Shown here: piece after piece, positions 15,092-23,862 of the stretch | How positions within the stretch are numbered: the first letter of the stretch is position 1 | Layout of the letters: each line of letters starts with the position of its first letter | Source of the DNA: Streptomyces sp. NBC_01551 | Lineage (GTDB): Bacteria; Actinomycetota; Actinomycetes; Streptomycetales; Streptomycetaceae | Direction of reading: 5' to 3' | NCBI RefSeq assembly: GCF_026339935.1 | Contig: NZ_JAPEPX010000001.1 | Location: 3,114,001 to 3,178,000, forward strand | DNA: 64,000 bases | Position numbers and translations under genes: made by a program | The notes under the pieces: model-generated | What the model saw: the letters and a program-made list of their open reading frames with translations, nothing else | Database searches by the model: none | What the model was told of the DNA's origin: nothing

Positions 15092-15730
15092 TCAACCGTC
15101 TCGCGGTGCCGGTGAGTTGCTCCCGGACCGCAGCAGCAGCGCTCCCTCATCATCCGGAGCTGCAAACTCCGCTACGGCCGAGTAGTCCTCCGGCGTTCCC
15201 GTCGACGCCTCGCGCGGCGTCTCGCACAGCGCCGGCTCGTCCCCCGCGTCGACCGCGCACCGAATCTGCACCGTGCGTCCCGCCGGCCCCATCACCGTCA
15301 AAACGGCGTCCAGCGGGTGGCCGCTGGTGTTGCGGTAGTAGCTGCGGCCCCAGGTCTGGCCCTCGCCCACCAGCACGCAGGTCTGCGCCTCCACGCCGTG
15401 CGGCGAGGAGAGTTCGGGGCCGCACCGGGAATCCGTACGGGGCTGCTCCGGCGGACCGGGAGATGCCGGATCGGCGGGCCGGGCGTCCGGACCGGCGGAC
15501 TCCGGCCGGCCCTGAGCCCCTGTCGCGCCCGCGCGACCCTGCTGGTCCGGCCGCGCCTGACCCGACGTACGCGAGGTGTCCGCGGGATCGGACAATCCCA
15601 GCGAGGTGAGCAACCCACCGCCCTTTCCGTCGCCCTGACCGGCGAAATCCGGCCCGGCGATCGCTCCCGCGAGGGGAAGCGACAAGATGACCAGCACACC
15701 GGCGCCGATACCGATCAAGCGGAGATTCAT
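15092..15730 (-). CDS. Secreted hypothetical protein
   Basis: A 212-residue protein with an N-terminal signal or anchor segment (MNLRLIGIGAGVLVILSL, then PLAGAIAG). A long disordered Gly/Pro/Ala/Asp linker follows (about 35-105). The C-terminal domain has three or four cysteines (RCGPEL, QTCVLV, IRCAVD, ALCET) that could form disulfides, and the segment WGRSYYRNTSGHPLDAVLTV. ATG 15730 is chosen because the signal peptide starts there. I do not recognise a named family. Similar proteins sit at this locus in other streptomycetes, from memory. It acts outside the membrane; the role is unknown. Confidence 0.75.
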   Translation of the reverse strand: MNLRLIGIGAGVLVILSLPLAGAIAGPDFAGQGDGKGGGLLTSLGLSDPADTSRTSGQARPDQQGRAGATGAQGRPESAGPDARPADPASPGPPEQPRTDSRCGPELSSPHGVEAQTCVLVGEGQTWGRSYYRNTSGHPLDAVLTVMGPAGRTVQIRCAVDAGDEPALCETPREASTGTPEDYSAVAEFAAPDDEGALLLRSGSNSPAPRDG

Positions 15731-15851
15731 TCGCCGAAGATAGCGACGCGGGAATGGGGCACGGAGATCCCCGCGCCCAATTCCCTTGGAAACTCGTCCT
15801 GCTGGCACCCGTACGAGTGATGTGCCGAATGAGCCGTGGCGCCGAAAACGA

Positions 15852-16643
15852 TCAGTACGCGAGCCGGCTGCCGCCACCGGGCGCCCCGCTGCTCGCCTCG
15901 ACCAGCGCGTGCACGACGTCCTCGACCTCCGGCAGCCACGGACCACCCGCTCCGGCCACCGGCTCCCGCTCCCAGTGGACCTGACCGCCGCCCGACGCGG
16001 CGGAGGGCGGCAGCAGCAGATAGCCGCCCTCGCCGTGGAAGCGCAGCGAGGAGGGCACGTGGTCCTTGGAGTAGAGCAGTTCGCCGAGCCGCTCCAGCGA
16101 GTACGGGGCCACCAGCAGCGACCACCGCGTCGGCGTCGCGACGATCGGGCCGAGCCGCATGCCCTGCGCGTCCAGACGCACGACGGCGCGCGCGGCGGCG
16201 ACCGCCGGAAGGCTCACCGCGCACGGAGCGGCCCCGCCCGTGGCCAGCAGCACCGGAGCGGAGGGCCGTCTGGCCCACCACCAGGCCACCATCCGGGCGT
16301 CGGTGGTGGCCGCGAGCAGCCCGGGGTCGAACGGATGCGCGCCGGGCACCACGCAGTCGGGGTCGGGGCAGGCGCACCGGGCGCTGTCGGCGCCGGCCCG
16401 GCCGACACCGGGCAGCACCGGCCACTGCCAGGCGGTGGCGCAGGTCAGCGCCGCGTCGAGGAGGGTGGGGGCAGGTGCCGTGGTACGGGCCGCGCCGCGC
16501 TTCGCCGGGGTACGGGTTGCCGGAGTTCGGGTCGTCGGAGTACGGCCGTCCGCCGCGAGGGAGCCCCGGGCCGGGGCGGCCGGACGCAGGGACTGCAAGC
16601 GATCGCGGAGCCGCTGGAGACGCCTTCCGAGGATCTCGCGCAT
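15852..16643 (-). CDS. Chromosomal primase-polymerase-like protein (probably inactive)
   Basis: A 263-residue protein matching the N-terminal domain of bifunctional primase-polymerases: TAWQWPVLPGV, the Cys cluster CACPDPDCVVPGAHPF, TTDARMVAWWWARRPSAPVLLATG. After that, where active enzymes have an Asp-x-Asp (compare DLD of the element's own enzyme at 1831), this protein has VVRLDAQG, a single acid, so catalysis is doubtful. ATG 16643 follows AAAGGA at about 10 bases. The N-terminal 60 residues are a basic linker rich in Arg and Thr. It is a conserved chromosomal gene in Streptomyces rather than part of the mobile element. The role is unknown. Confidence 0.75.
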   Translation of the reverse strand: MREILGRRLQRLRDRLQSLRPAAPARGSLAADGRTPTTRTPATRTPAKRGAARTTAPAPTLLDAALTCATAWQWPVLPGVGRAGADSARCACPDPDCVVPGAHPFDPGLLAATTDARMVAWWWARRPSAPVLLATGGAAPCAVSLPAVAAARAVVRLDAQGMRLGPIVATPTRWSLLVAPYSLERLGELLYSKDHVPSSLRFHGEGGYLLLPPSAASGGGQVHWEREPVAGAGGPWLPEVEDVVHALVEASSGAPGGGSRLAY

Positions 16644-17012
16644 GAGCGCTCGTTCCTTTCCGTTGAACGCCGAGGGCCACATCACACCATGTAAGCGGTG
16701 TTTCACCGCACGTACACGTTCGTGCAGTTTCTTACGGGTCCGTGAAACGTCCGGCGGGGGCGGAGCGCGACCCACGCCGATGCCCAGACCGGCTGCCGCC
16801 GCTAAGGACGGCGGCCCGCGCCGGGCGGTTCCCGGCGGGTGCCGGATCGCGTCAACTGTCCCTGGGCACCAGGGGTTACGTACCCGGAGCGACTTCGACG
16901 CCCGCTCAGTCGATCGCAAAAACCGCTTGCTTCCGGCTTTTTCCGGCCAAGTTCTAGCCTTGGCTCGACAGTGAGTTGCCGTCCCACGGACACCAGGATT
17001 CCCACTGGGACA
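16644..17012. other. Gene-free divergent promoter region
   Basis: 369 bp between the leftward primpol-like gene and the rightward GAF-SpoIIE gene must hold both promoters. GTTTCAC (16700-16706) and GTGAAAC (16742-16748) form an inverted pair 49 bp across, the two halves of a parS site separated by 35 bases, and GCACG/CGTGC lies between them. No convincing -35/-10 pair was found. Nothing codes here. Confidence 0.5.
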
Positions 17013-18554
17013 ATGCTGGACATCGCTCCTCGTGTGCGTGTAGATGTGGATTCATTGATGGCGGCGCAGCACGATCTGGGGGTTTGCGATGCTATATGGC
17101 GAATCGCACCAGGTGGAAAGGCGGACGCCATGAGCGCCCCGCATCTGCCGAAAGTGGCTGGAATCGATCCGGCAGTTACAGCGTCACCGCACACTGCGGC
17201 GCCCACGCCCGCACGCACGACCCACGCACCGACCCCCACCCCTCCCACCGGCACCCTCATCCAGGACCGGCTGGCGGGCATGGTCTCCGACCTCACCACC
17301 CTCAACGAGCTCACCGAACGCCTGGCCCGCGCGGGCGACCTCGACTCCTCGCTGCACGAGTTCCTGCGCGCCGGAGCCGTCCTGGTCGGCGCCCGCCGCG
17401 GCCTGATCGTCCTCGAACCCTCCGACGGGCTCGGCCCCAGCACCACCATCGGCCTCGGCCTCGGCCGCGCGGATCTCGGGCACATCGAGACCGTGCCGCG
17501 CAGCGCCACCTCGTACGGCCGCATCCTCGACGGACTCCCCGACGCGCAGGGCGGCTCCGAGGTGCTCCCCGAACCCGGCGCGCCCCCCGGCGCCGGGGGG
17601 CCGGGCGCCCCCGTCGACCCCCGCCACCGCGAGGTCGCCGCCCGGCTCGGCTATGCCGCCAGCTACGCGCTTCCGCTGACCGCCGAGGCCACCGGGCGGC
17701 TCGGCGCGGCCGTCTGGCTCTACGACGAGCAGGCCGAGCCCAGCGAACGACAGCGCGACCTCATCGGGCTGTATGTCCGCCACGGCTCTGAACACCTGGC
17801 CCGGATGGTGGAGGTGGAGCGCTCGCGCTCCCGGCTGGCCACCGTCGCCGAGGAGCTGCTGCCCAGCCGGCTCCCCCGGATCCCCGGGGTCCAGCTCGCC
17901 GCCCGCCACCACACCGGCCCGCTCGGCGGTGGCGACTGGTACGACGCGCTGCCGCTCCCTGAGGGGGCGATGGGTCTGGCCGTCGGCTCCGTCACCGGGG
18001 CCGGCCCGAGCGCCGTCGCCGCGATGGGACGGTTGCGGGCGTCGCTGCGCGCGTACGCCGTCATGGAGGGGGAGGACCCCGTCGCGGTCCTGTCCGACCT
18101 GGAGCTGCTGCTGCGCCTGACCGAGCCGGCGCGCTCGGCGACCGCCCTCTTCGCGTACTGCGAGCCCGCCCAGCGGAAGATCATCCTGGCCGGGGCCGGG
18201 CACGCCCCGCCGCTGCTGATCGGCGAGCGCCGCACCGAGTACGTCGAGACCTCGCTCTCCGCGCCGCTCGGGATGCTGGCCTGCTGGGAAGCGCCGAGCG
18301 TGGAGATCGAACCCGCGCCCGGAGAAACGGTGCTGCTGTACACCGACGGGCTGCTGCGGCGCACCGGTGACCCCATGGACCGGGCGTACGCCCGGCTGCA
18401 CGCGGCGGCCGCGGGGGTCCCCCGTAGCGCCCGCGACGACCCGGGCGCCATCTGCGACCACATCCTGCGCAACGTGCTCCCGGAAGGAGACGCCGAGGCG
18501 GCGCTGGAAGACGCCGTCGAGGACATCGTGCTGCTCGCCGCCCGGTTTGACTGA
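17013..18554 (+). CDS. GAF-SpoIIE (PP2C-like) regulatory protein, phosphatase site degenerate
   Basis: A 513-residue protein with an N-terminal leader (MLDIAPRVRVDVDSLMAAQH), a GAF domain (about 85-270) and a SpoIIE/PP2C domain (about 290-513). Such phosphatases dephosphorylate anti-anti-sigma factors. The domain keeps GGGDWYD (Asp308), AGHAPPLLI and LLYTDGLLRR. But the GDxxGHG box that carries a metal-binding Asp is VGSVTGAG (Ser326, Ala in place of His), and the last Asp pair is VEDIVLLA. It may therefore be a pseudophosphatase that binds rather than hydrolyses. ATG 17013 gives the N-terminus common to this Streptomyces family. It is monocistronic. Confidence 0.85.
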   Translation: MLDIAPRVRVDVDSLMAAQHDLGVCDAIWRIAPGGKADAMSAPHLPKVAGIDPAVTASPHTAAPTPARTTHAPTPTPPTGTLIQDRLAGMVSDLTTLNELTERLARAGDLDSSLHEFLRAGAVLVGARRGLIVLEPSDGLGPSTTIGLGLGRADLGHIETVPRSATSYGRILDGLPDAQGGSEVLPEPGAPPGAGGPGAPVDPRHREVAARLGYAASYALPLTAEATGRLGAAVWLYDEQAEPSERQRDLIGLYVRHGSEHLARMVEVERSRSRLATVAEELLPSRLPRIPGVQLAARHHTGPLGGGDWYDALPLPEGAMGLAVGSVTGAGPSAVAAMGRLRASLRAYAVMEGEDPVAVLSDLELLLRLTEPARSATALFAYCEPAQRKIILAGAGHAPPLLIGERRTEYVETSLSAPLGMLACWEAPSVEIEPAPGETVLLYTDGLLRRTGDPMDRAYARLHAAAAGVPRSARDDPGAICDHILRNVLPEGDAEAALEDAVEDIVLLAARFD

Positions 18555-18654
18555 TCAATCACACATCAGCCGGTTTTCTTCCCTCCCCGCCTACGATGGA
18601 CGGGGTCCTCACCCGGACCTCGCTATGCCGTTCCGTCGCAGCTGAGGAGAAGAA

Positions 18655-20121
18655 GTGGCTGACGAGCTCACCCCGGAGACCCCGGAAGAAGAGCAGCCCC
18701 AGAAGAAGCACGAGCAGCGCAAGAACGGGCTGTACCCGGGCGTCAGCGACGAACTCGCGGACAACATGCGCACCGGCTGGGCCGACACCGAGCTGCACGG
18801 CCTGAAGCCGATCGCCCAGGCCGCGCACACGGCCCAGCGTCGCGCCGCGCTGTCCGCGCGCTTCCCCGGCGAGCGGATCGTCGTCCCCGCGGGCCGCCTC
18901 AAGACCCGCTCGAACGACACCGAGTACCCGTTCCGCTCCTCGACCGAGTACGCGTACCTCACCGGCGACCAGACCGAGAACGGCGTTCTGGTGCTGGAGC
19001 CCACGGGCACCGGCGGCCACAGCGCCACCATCTACCTGCTGCCGCGCTCCAACCGTGAGAACGGCGAGTTCTGGCTGTCCGGCCAGGGCGAGCTGTGGGT
19101 CGGCCGCCGCCACTCCCTCGCCGAGGCCGAGCAGCTCCTGGGCATCCCCGCGCAGGACGTCCGCGAGCTCGCCGACGCCCTCGCCGAGGCAAAGGGCCCG
19201 GTCCGCCTGCTGCGCGGCCACGACGCCGTCATCGACAAGGCCCTGACCGACAAGGTCACCGCCGAGCGGGACGAGGAGCTGCGCGTCCACCTCTCCGAGG
19301 CCCGCGTCGTGAAGGACGCGTTCGAGATCGGCGAGCTGCAGAAGGCCGTCGACTCCACCGTGCGCGGCTTCGAGGACGTCGTGAAGGTGCTCGACAAGGC
19401 CGAGGCCACCTCCGAGCGCTACATCGAGGGCACCTTCTTCCTGCGCGCCCGCGTCGAGGGCAACGACGTCGGCTACGGCTCCATCTGCGCCGCCGGCCCG
19501 AACGCCTGCACCCTGCACTGGGTCCGCAACGACGGCCGGGTCCGCCCCGGCGACCTGCTGCTGCTCGACGCCGGCGTGGAGACCCGCGACCTCTACACGG
19601 CCGACGTCACGCGCACGCTGCCGATCAACGGCACGTACAGCGACATCCAGCGCAAGGTCTACGACGCCGTGTACGAGGCCCAGGAGGCGGGCATCGCCGC
19701 CGTCCGGCCCGGCGCGAAGTTCCGCGACTTCCACGACGCCGCGCAGCGCGTGCTCGCCGAGAAGCTCGTCGAGTGGGGTCTGCTGGAGGGCCCGGTCGAG
19801 CGCGTCCTGGAGCTGAGCCTGCAGCGCCGCTGGACCCTGCACGGCACCGGCCACATGCTCGGCATGGACGTCCACGACTGCGCCGTCGCGCGCACCGAGG
19901 CGTACGTGGACGGGACGCTGGAGCCCGGCATGTGCCTCACCGTCGAGCCCGGTCTGTACTTCCAGACCGACGACCTGACCGTGCCCGAGGAGTACCGCGG
20001 CGTCGGTGTCCGGATCGAGGACGACATCCTCGTCACCGAGGACGGCAACCTGAACCTGTCGGCCGGGCTGCCGCGTGCGTCGGCCGAGGTCGAGGCGTGG
20101 ATGGCGCGGCTGAAGAGCTGA
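18655..20121 (+). CDS. pepP: Xaa-Pro aminopeptidase (aminopeptidase P)
   Basis: A 488-residue M24B metallopeptidase that removes the N-terminal residue before proline. All five dinuclear-metal ligands are present: Asp305 (LLDAGVETRD), Asp317 (TADVTRT), His400 (HGTGHMLG), Glu431 (TVEPGLY) and Glu455 (VRIEDDI). An N-terminal non-catalytic domain (about 1-210) precedes the pita-bread domain. The first 30 residues are a Glu/Lys-rich extension (TPEEEQPQKKHEQRK). GTG 18655 follows GAGGAGAA. Cytoplasmic; single gene followed by a hairpin. Confidence 0.94.
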   Translation: MADELTPETPEEEQPQKKHEQRKNGLYPGVSDELADNMRTGWADTELHGLKPIAQAAHTAQRRAALSARFPGERIVVPAGRLKTRSNDTEYPFRSSTEYAYLTGDQTENGVLVLEPTGTGGHSATIYLLPRSNRENGEFWLSGQGELWVGRRHSLAEAEQLLGIPAQDVRELADALAEAKGPVRLLRGHDAVIDKALTDKVTAERDEELRVHLSEARVVKDAFEIGELQKAVDSTVRGFEDVVKVLDKAEATSERYIEGTFFLRARVEGNDVGYGSICAAGPNACTLHWVRNDGRVRPGDLLLLDAGVETRDLYTADVTRTLPINGTYSDIQRKVYDAVYEAQEAGIAAVRPGAKFRDFHDAAQRVLAEKLVEWGLLEGPVERVLELSLQRRWTLHGTGHMLGMDVHDCAVARTEAYVDGTLEPGMCLTVEPGLYFQTDDLTVPEEYRGVGVRIEDDILVTEDGNLNLSAGLPRASAEVEAWMARLKS

Positions 20122-20187
20122 CCTTCGACGCGGCTGAAGGGCTGGCCTCCGGCGCGCCTGGGGGGCGGCCTCCACCGCGACCACTGG

Positions 20188-20227
20188 TGGGCGGGGTTCT
20201 CGTGCTCTCGTACGCGAGTCCCGCCCA
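20188..20227. terminator. Bidirectional hairpin between pepP and HATPase gene
   Basis: TGGGCGGG (20188-20195) pairs with CCCGCCCA (20220-20227), with further pairing possible in the loop (CTCGTGC/TACGCGAG). It lies between two convergent genes. Confidence 0.6.
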
Positions 20228-20259
20228 TCGGCATGTCCGGGAGCCTGCTTCGGCGGGTT

Positions 20260-20748
20260 TCACGACACCTTCAGGAGCGCTCCCTCGCGCCACTTGAGGA
20301 TCTTGTCGAAGCTGACCACCGCGCCCCGCCCGGGCCGGTTGCGGAACAGGGCGTGGTCGGCGAGTTCCGTGATCAGCCCCAGCCCCCGGCCGTGTTCCTT
20401 CTCCGAGGGGCCGGCCGGCCCCGGTCTGTACCCGGACACCGTCGAAGGCGGGAACCCAGGGCCCGAGTCGGTCACCTCGATGCGGCAGCAGTCCCCGTCC
20501 AGGTACGCCGTAACGCGGTACGCCGCGCACGCCTCGGAGACCGGGTCCCCGTCCGGGCCGGAGCCCGCGCCGGCGGCCGGACCACCGTGCTCCACCGCGT
20601 TCGCGCAGGCCTCGCTCAACGCCACCGACAGGTCGAAGGAGATGTCCGGGTCCACCCCCGCGGTCTCCATCGTCCCCAGCAGCAACCGCCGGGCGAGCGG
20701 GACGCTCGCGGCTTCGCGCCGCAAGTGGAGAGACCACCAGATGCTCAT
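20260..20748 (-). CDS. ATP-binding anti-sigma-type regulator (HATPase_c)
   Basis: A 162-residue single-domain GHKL ATPase of the RsbW/SpoIIAB type. It starts with SIWWSLHLRREAASVPLARR, a form seen in many Streptomyces copies. Boxes are ALSEACANAVEHGG (N box), EVTDSGPGFP (G1) and HGRGLGLITELAD (G2). Such proteins sequester a sigma factor or phosphorylate its anti-anti-sigma partner. No partner gene adjoins. ATG 20748 gives the family N-terminus. The neighbours are convergent (pepP) and divergent (the membrane protein at 20966). Confidence 0.87.
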   Translation of the reverse strand: MSIWWSLHLRREAASVPLARRLLLGTMETAGVDPDISFDLSVALSEACANAVEHGGPAAGAGSGPDGDPVSEACAAYRVTAYLDGDCCRIEVTDSGPGFPPSTVSGYRPGPAGPSEKEHGRGLGLITELADHALFRNRPGRGAVVSFDKILKWREGALLKVS

Positions 20749-20965
20749 ACGGTTACCTATTGCCTCATGCGGTCGGCCGTAAGCGCCCGGCGGCCGACAC
20801 AGCCCTCATTCGGCCGATGTGACACTCCCGGGCCGCGGTGTAAGGCCACGGCGCCGTTCCACCACCGCGCGCCGCGGGCGGCACCCGCCCTCCCCGCTGG
20901 GACGCATCGGACGTTCCGGACCTGCCGTATGCGCCGCCCAAGCGCAGTGCGATGATGACCCGGCC

Positions 20966-21775
20966 ATGACTGCCCCCCACACGACGCATGCCGGAGCGGG
21001 CCTCCGGACGATCCGGGCCGCGGTGTTCACCGCGGTCTGCGTCGTGCTGTCCGCGGCCGGGCACGCGGTGGCCTCCTGCGCCACCGTGCCGTGGTGGGTC
21101 CTCGGCATCGCCTTCCTCGCCGTCTTCGCGGTCGCCGTCCCCCTCGCGGGACGCCGCCGCACGCTGCCCGGCATCGCCGCCGGGCTGACCGTCGGCCAGT
21201 TGGGGCTGCACGCGCTGTTCGGCCTCGGCCAGCACGGCGCGGCGGCGGGCAACACCGCCTCGTCGGACACCTCGCTGGCGGCGCTCGCCGCGCAGCTGGT
21301 CTGCGGCGGCAACTCCATTCCGCTCAGCCCGGCCGACGCCCGGCAGATCCTGGAGACCGCCGGACTGGACCCGGCCGCCCTGGCCGCACAGGCCGCCGCG
21401 CAGGGCCACACGGCCCACGCGCACATGGCCCAGAGCGCCACGGCACCCGCGACCGGCCTGTTCAGCCCGGCCATGCTGACCGGCCACCTGCTGGCCGCGC
21501 TCGCCGTCGGCTGGCTCCTCGGGCGCGGCGACGCCGCCCTGTTCCGGCTGGTCGAGCTGTCCCGGCTGTCCTGCGGGGCCGACCCGGTACGTCCGCTGCG
21601 GGCCGCGCTGGCCTTCGCACGCGCCCTCGTGTCCGGGCTTGCCGGCGCTCCGGCCCGTACCCCGCGGGCCACCCGGACCGCGGCCGCCCCGGCGGCGGCG
21701 ACCGGCCGGGAGGCACTCCAGCACACGGTGATCCGGCGCGGGCCGCCCGCGGCCGCGTTCGCCCTCGCAGCCTGA
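20966..21775 (+). CDS. Membrane protein at head of copper cluster
   Basis: A 269-residue protein with four or five hydrophobic segments: residues about 17-37, 43-60 (WWVLGIAFLAVFAVAVPLAG), 67-82 (GLTVGQLGLHALFGLG) and about 170-188 (LLAALAVGWLLGRGD). Between them is a His/Ala-rich loop with the metal-like cluster HTAHAHMAQ. Proteins of this pattern often precede ycnI in actinobacteria, and the His/Met loop together with the 107-bp distance to ycnI suggests a part in copper handling. No catalytic motif is seen. ATG 20966 is chosen over the longer frame, which enters the divergent promoter region. Confidence 0.75.
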   Translation: MTAPHTTHAGAGLRTIRAAVFTAVCVVLSAAGHAVASCATVPWWVLGIAFLAVFAVAVPLAGRRRTLPGIAAGLTVGQLGLHALFGLGQHGAAAGNTASSDTSLAALAAQLVCGGNSIPLSPADARQILETAGLDPAALAAQAAAQGHTAHAHMAQSATAPATGLFSPAMLTGHLLAALAVGWLLGRGDAALFRLVELSRLSCGADPVRPLRAALAFARALVSGLAGAPARTPRATRTAAAPAAATGREALQHTVIRRGPPAAAFALAA

Positions 21776-21882
21776 CGCGGCACCCACTCCCAGGGACATC
21801 CAGCGGGAGCACGGTGCCGCGAACTCCGCGCGCGCCGCGCCCGGAGCCACCGTCATCCCTGCTTCCGTGGAGTGATCCCGCA

Positions 21883-22614
21883 ATGAAGACCTCTCGCGTC
21901 TCCTTCGCCGCCGCCCTTGCCGCCGGTACCGTCCTCGCCCTGTCCGGCACGGCCTTCGCGCACGTCAGCGTGCAGCCCGGCGACGCCGCCAAGGGCGGCT
22001 ACGCGACCATCAACTTCAAGGTCCCGAACGAGCGCGACAACGCGTCGACCACCCAGCTGGAGGTCAACTTCCCGGTCGACCAGCCGCTGACGTCCGTCAT
22101 GCCGCAGGACATCCCCGGCTGGACCGTGAAGGTCGAGAAGAGCAAGCTCGACAAGCCGCTCACCGTGCACGGCAAGCAGGTCAACGAGGCCGTCACCAAG
22201 GTCACGTGGAGCGGCGGCAAGATCGAGCCCGGCAAGTTCCAGCAGTTCCCCGTCTCCGTCGGCAAGCTGCCCGAGGACGCCGACCAGATGGTCTTCAAGG
22301 CGATCCAGACGTACGACAACGACGAGGTCGTCCGCTGGATCGAGGAGGCCAAGGAAGGCGCCGCGGAGCCGCAGAACCCGGCGCCCGTCCTGAAGCTGAC
22401 CGCCGCCAAGGACGACGGCCACCACGGCGCCGGCGACAAGAAGGCCGACGCGGCCGACGGCGGCAAGAACGCCGACAAGGACCACAAGGGCAGCCAGGAC
22501 AAGGCCGCCAAGAGCGGCTCCGACACGACCGCGCGCGCCCTCGGCATCGCCGGCATCGTCGTCGGACTCGGTGGCATCGCCTTCGGCGTCGCCTCGCGCC
22601 GCCGGGCCTCCTGA
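21883..22614 (+). CDS. YcnI-family copper-binding membrane-anchored protein
   Basis: A 243-residue exported protein. The Sec signal ends AFAHVSVQPG, so the mature protein starts with the His that binds Cu(II) in the YcnI (DUF1775) family. The DUF1775 domain spans about 27-175 with a conserved Trp in PGWTVKVEK. A Lys/Asp/His-rich linker (DDGHHGAGDKKAD) and a C-terminal helix (GIAGIVVGLGGIAFG) followed by RRR anchor it to the membrane. GGAG precedes ATG 21883. It is the first gene of the rightward set with Sco, PCuAC, CopCD and DyP, which together move copper outside the membrane. Confidence 0.9.
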   Translation: MKTSRVSFAAALAAGTVLALSGTAFAHVSVQPGDAAKGGYATINFKVPNERDNASTTQLEVNFPVDQPLTSVMPQDIPGWTVKVEKSKLDKPLTVHGKQVNEAVTKVTWSGGKIEPGKFQQFPVSVGKLPEDADQMVFKAIQTYDNDEVVRWIEEAKEGAAEPQNPAPVLKLTAAKDDGHHGAGDKKADAADGGKNADKDHKGSQDKAAKSGSDTTARALGIAGIVVGLGGIAFGVASRRRAS

Positions 22615-22668
22615 CCCGCCGCACCCGTAGAACATCCTCAGCATCCCCGATCCCAGGGACATCTCTTC

Positions 22669-23319
22669 ATGCGCACCACACGTGTGACGGTCGCCGCCCT
22701 CGCGGTGGCGGCCGCCCTCACCCTCACCGCCTGCGGCGGCGAGACGGCCAAGAGCAGCGCGGTCCAGCAGATCAGCGGCCAGACCAAGGTCGGCCCCGCG
22801 ACCGTGCTCGACCGCCCGTTCACCAAGCCGGACCTCGTCCTGACGGACACCACCGGCAAGCCCTGGAACCTGCGCGAGCAGACCAAGGGCAAGCCGACGC
22901 TCATCTACTTCGGCTACACCCGCTGCCCCGACGTGTGCCCCCTGACGATGAGCAACATCGCCGTCGCCAAGAAGGCACTCCCGAAGGCCGACCAGGAAAA
23001 GCTCCAGGTCGTCTTCGTCACCACCGACCCCGAACGGGACACCCCCGAATCCCTCCGCGCGTGGCTCGGGTCCCAGGACACCGCGTTCACCGGCCTGACC
23101 GGGGACTTCGCCACCATCCAGGCCGCCGCGCGCAGCCTCGGCATCGGCATCGAGGCCGCCAAGACGGAGGCCAACGGCGACGTCGTCTCCATGCACGGCG
23201 CGCAGGTCATCGCGTTCTCTCCCAAGACCGACGAGGGCTACGTCCTCTACGGCGAGAGCACGACCGTCGATGACTACACCAAGGACCTGCCGAAGATCGT
23301 CAAGGGGGAGAACCCGTGA
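22669..23319 (+). CDS. Sco1/SenC copper chaperone lipoprotein
   Basis: A 216-residue Sco protein. The lipobox LTLTACGG makes it a lipoprotein on the outer membrane face. The thioredoxin-like fold carries the copper ligands in FGYTRCPDVCPLTM (Cys-x3-Cys) and the distal His in VVSMHGAQV. Sco proteins deliver copper to the CuA site of cytochrome oxidase. In S. lividans the homologue also serves the copper oxidase GlxA, needed for morphological development (established, from memory). The stop overlaps the PCuAC start (GTGA at 23316). Confidence 0.93.
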   Translation: MRTTRVTVAALAVAAALTLTACGGETAKSSAVQQISGQTKVGPATVLDRPFTKPDLVLTDTTGKPWNLREQTKGKPTLIYFGYTRCPDVCPLTMSNIAVAKKALPKADQEKLQVVFVTTDPERDTPESLRAWLGSQDTAFTGLTGDFATIQAAARSLGIGIEAAKTEANGDVVSMHGAQVIAFSPKTDEGYVLYGESTTVDDYTKDLPKIVKGENP

Positions 23320-23840
23320 ACCGCCGCACCACCCGCACCCTCGCCGCCGCCCTCTCCCTGACGGCAGCGCTCGCCATATCCGGCTGCTCCTCCGACTCGG
23401 ACTCCGCTTCCGGCTCGGACTCCGGCTCCAAGAGCTCGGCGGCCAAGCCCGCGATGACGGTCAGCGGCGGCTACATGCCCGAGCCCGTCAACGACAAGAT
23501 GGCCGGCGCCTTCATGGTCATCAAGAACGACTCCAAGACCGCCGACAAGCTCGTCGCCGTCACCAGCCCGCTCTCGGACGATCTGCAGATCCACGAGACC
23601 AAGGACCAGCAGATGCGGCACGTCCAGGCGATGGAGGTACCCGCCAACGGCGAGCTGAAGCTGGAGCGCGGCGGCAACCACGTCATGTTCATGGGCCTGA
23701 AGAACACTCCGAAGGTCGGCGACAAGGTCACCGTCGAGCTGCGCTTCGAGAAGGCCGACCCCGTCAAGGTCGAGCTGGACGTCAAGGAGCGGACGTACAA
23801 CGCGAAGGCTTCGGCACACACCGACGGCACCGCCCACTGA
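23316..23840 (+). CDS. PCuAC-type extracellular copper chaperone (ECuC-like)
   Basis: A 174-residue lipoprotein (lipobox LAISGCSS) with a Ser/Asp-rich linker and the PCuAC cupredoxin-like domain. The copper motif H-x(n)-M-x(n)-H-x-M is visible as IHETKDQQM and NHVMFM. It hands Cu(I) to Sco or directly to oxidases. GTG 23316 overlaps the sco stop by four bases, so synthesis is coupled. It corresponds in place and type to ECuC of S. lividans. Confidence 0.92.
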   Translation: MNRRTTRTLAAALSLTAALAISGCSSDSDSASGSDSGSKSSAAKPAMTVSGGYMPEPVNDKMAGAFMVIKNDSKTADKLVAVTSPLSDDLQIHETKDQQMRHVQAMEVPANGELKLERGGNHVMFMGLKNTPKVGDKVTVELRFEKADPVKVELDVKERTYNAKASAHTDGTAH

Positions 23841-23862
23841 CGGACCGAGGGACTGAGACGCC

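Noticed and set aside
16700..16748. GTTTCAC and GTGAAAC as an eighth parS site.
   Set aside because: The halves are separated by 35 bases. ParB needs the contiguous 14-bp palindrome, so it was not counted.
20258..20268. A parS-like GTTTCACGACA near the end of the HATPase gene.
   Set aside because: Only one half of the palindrome matches.
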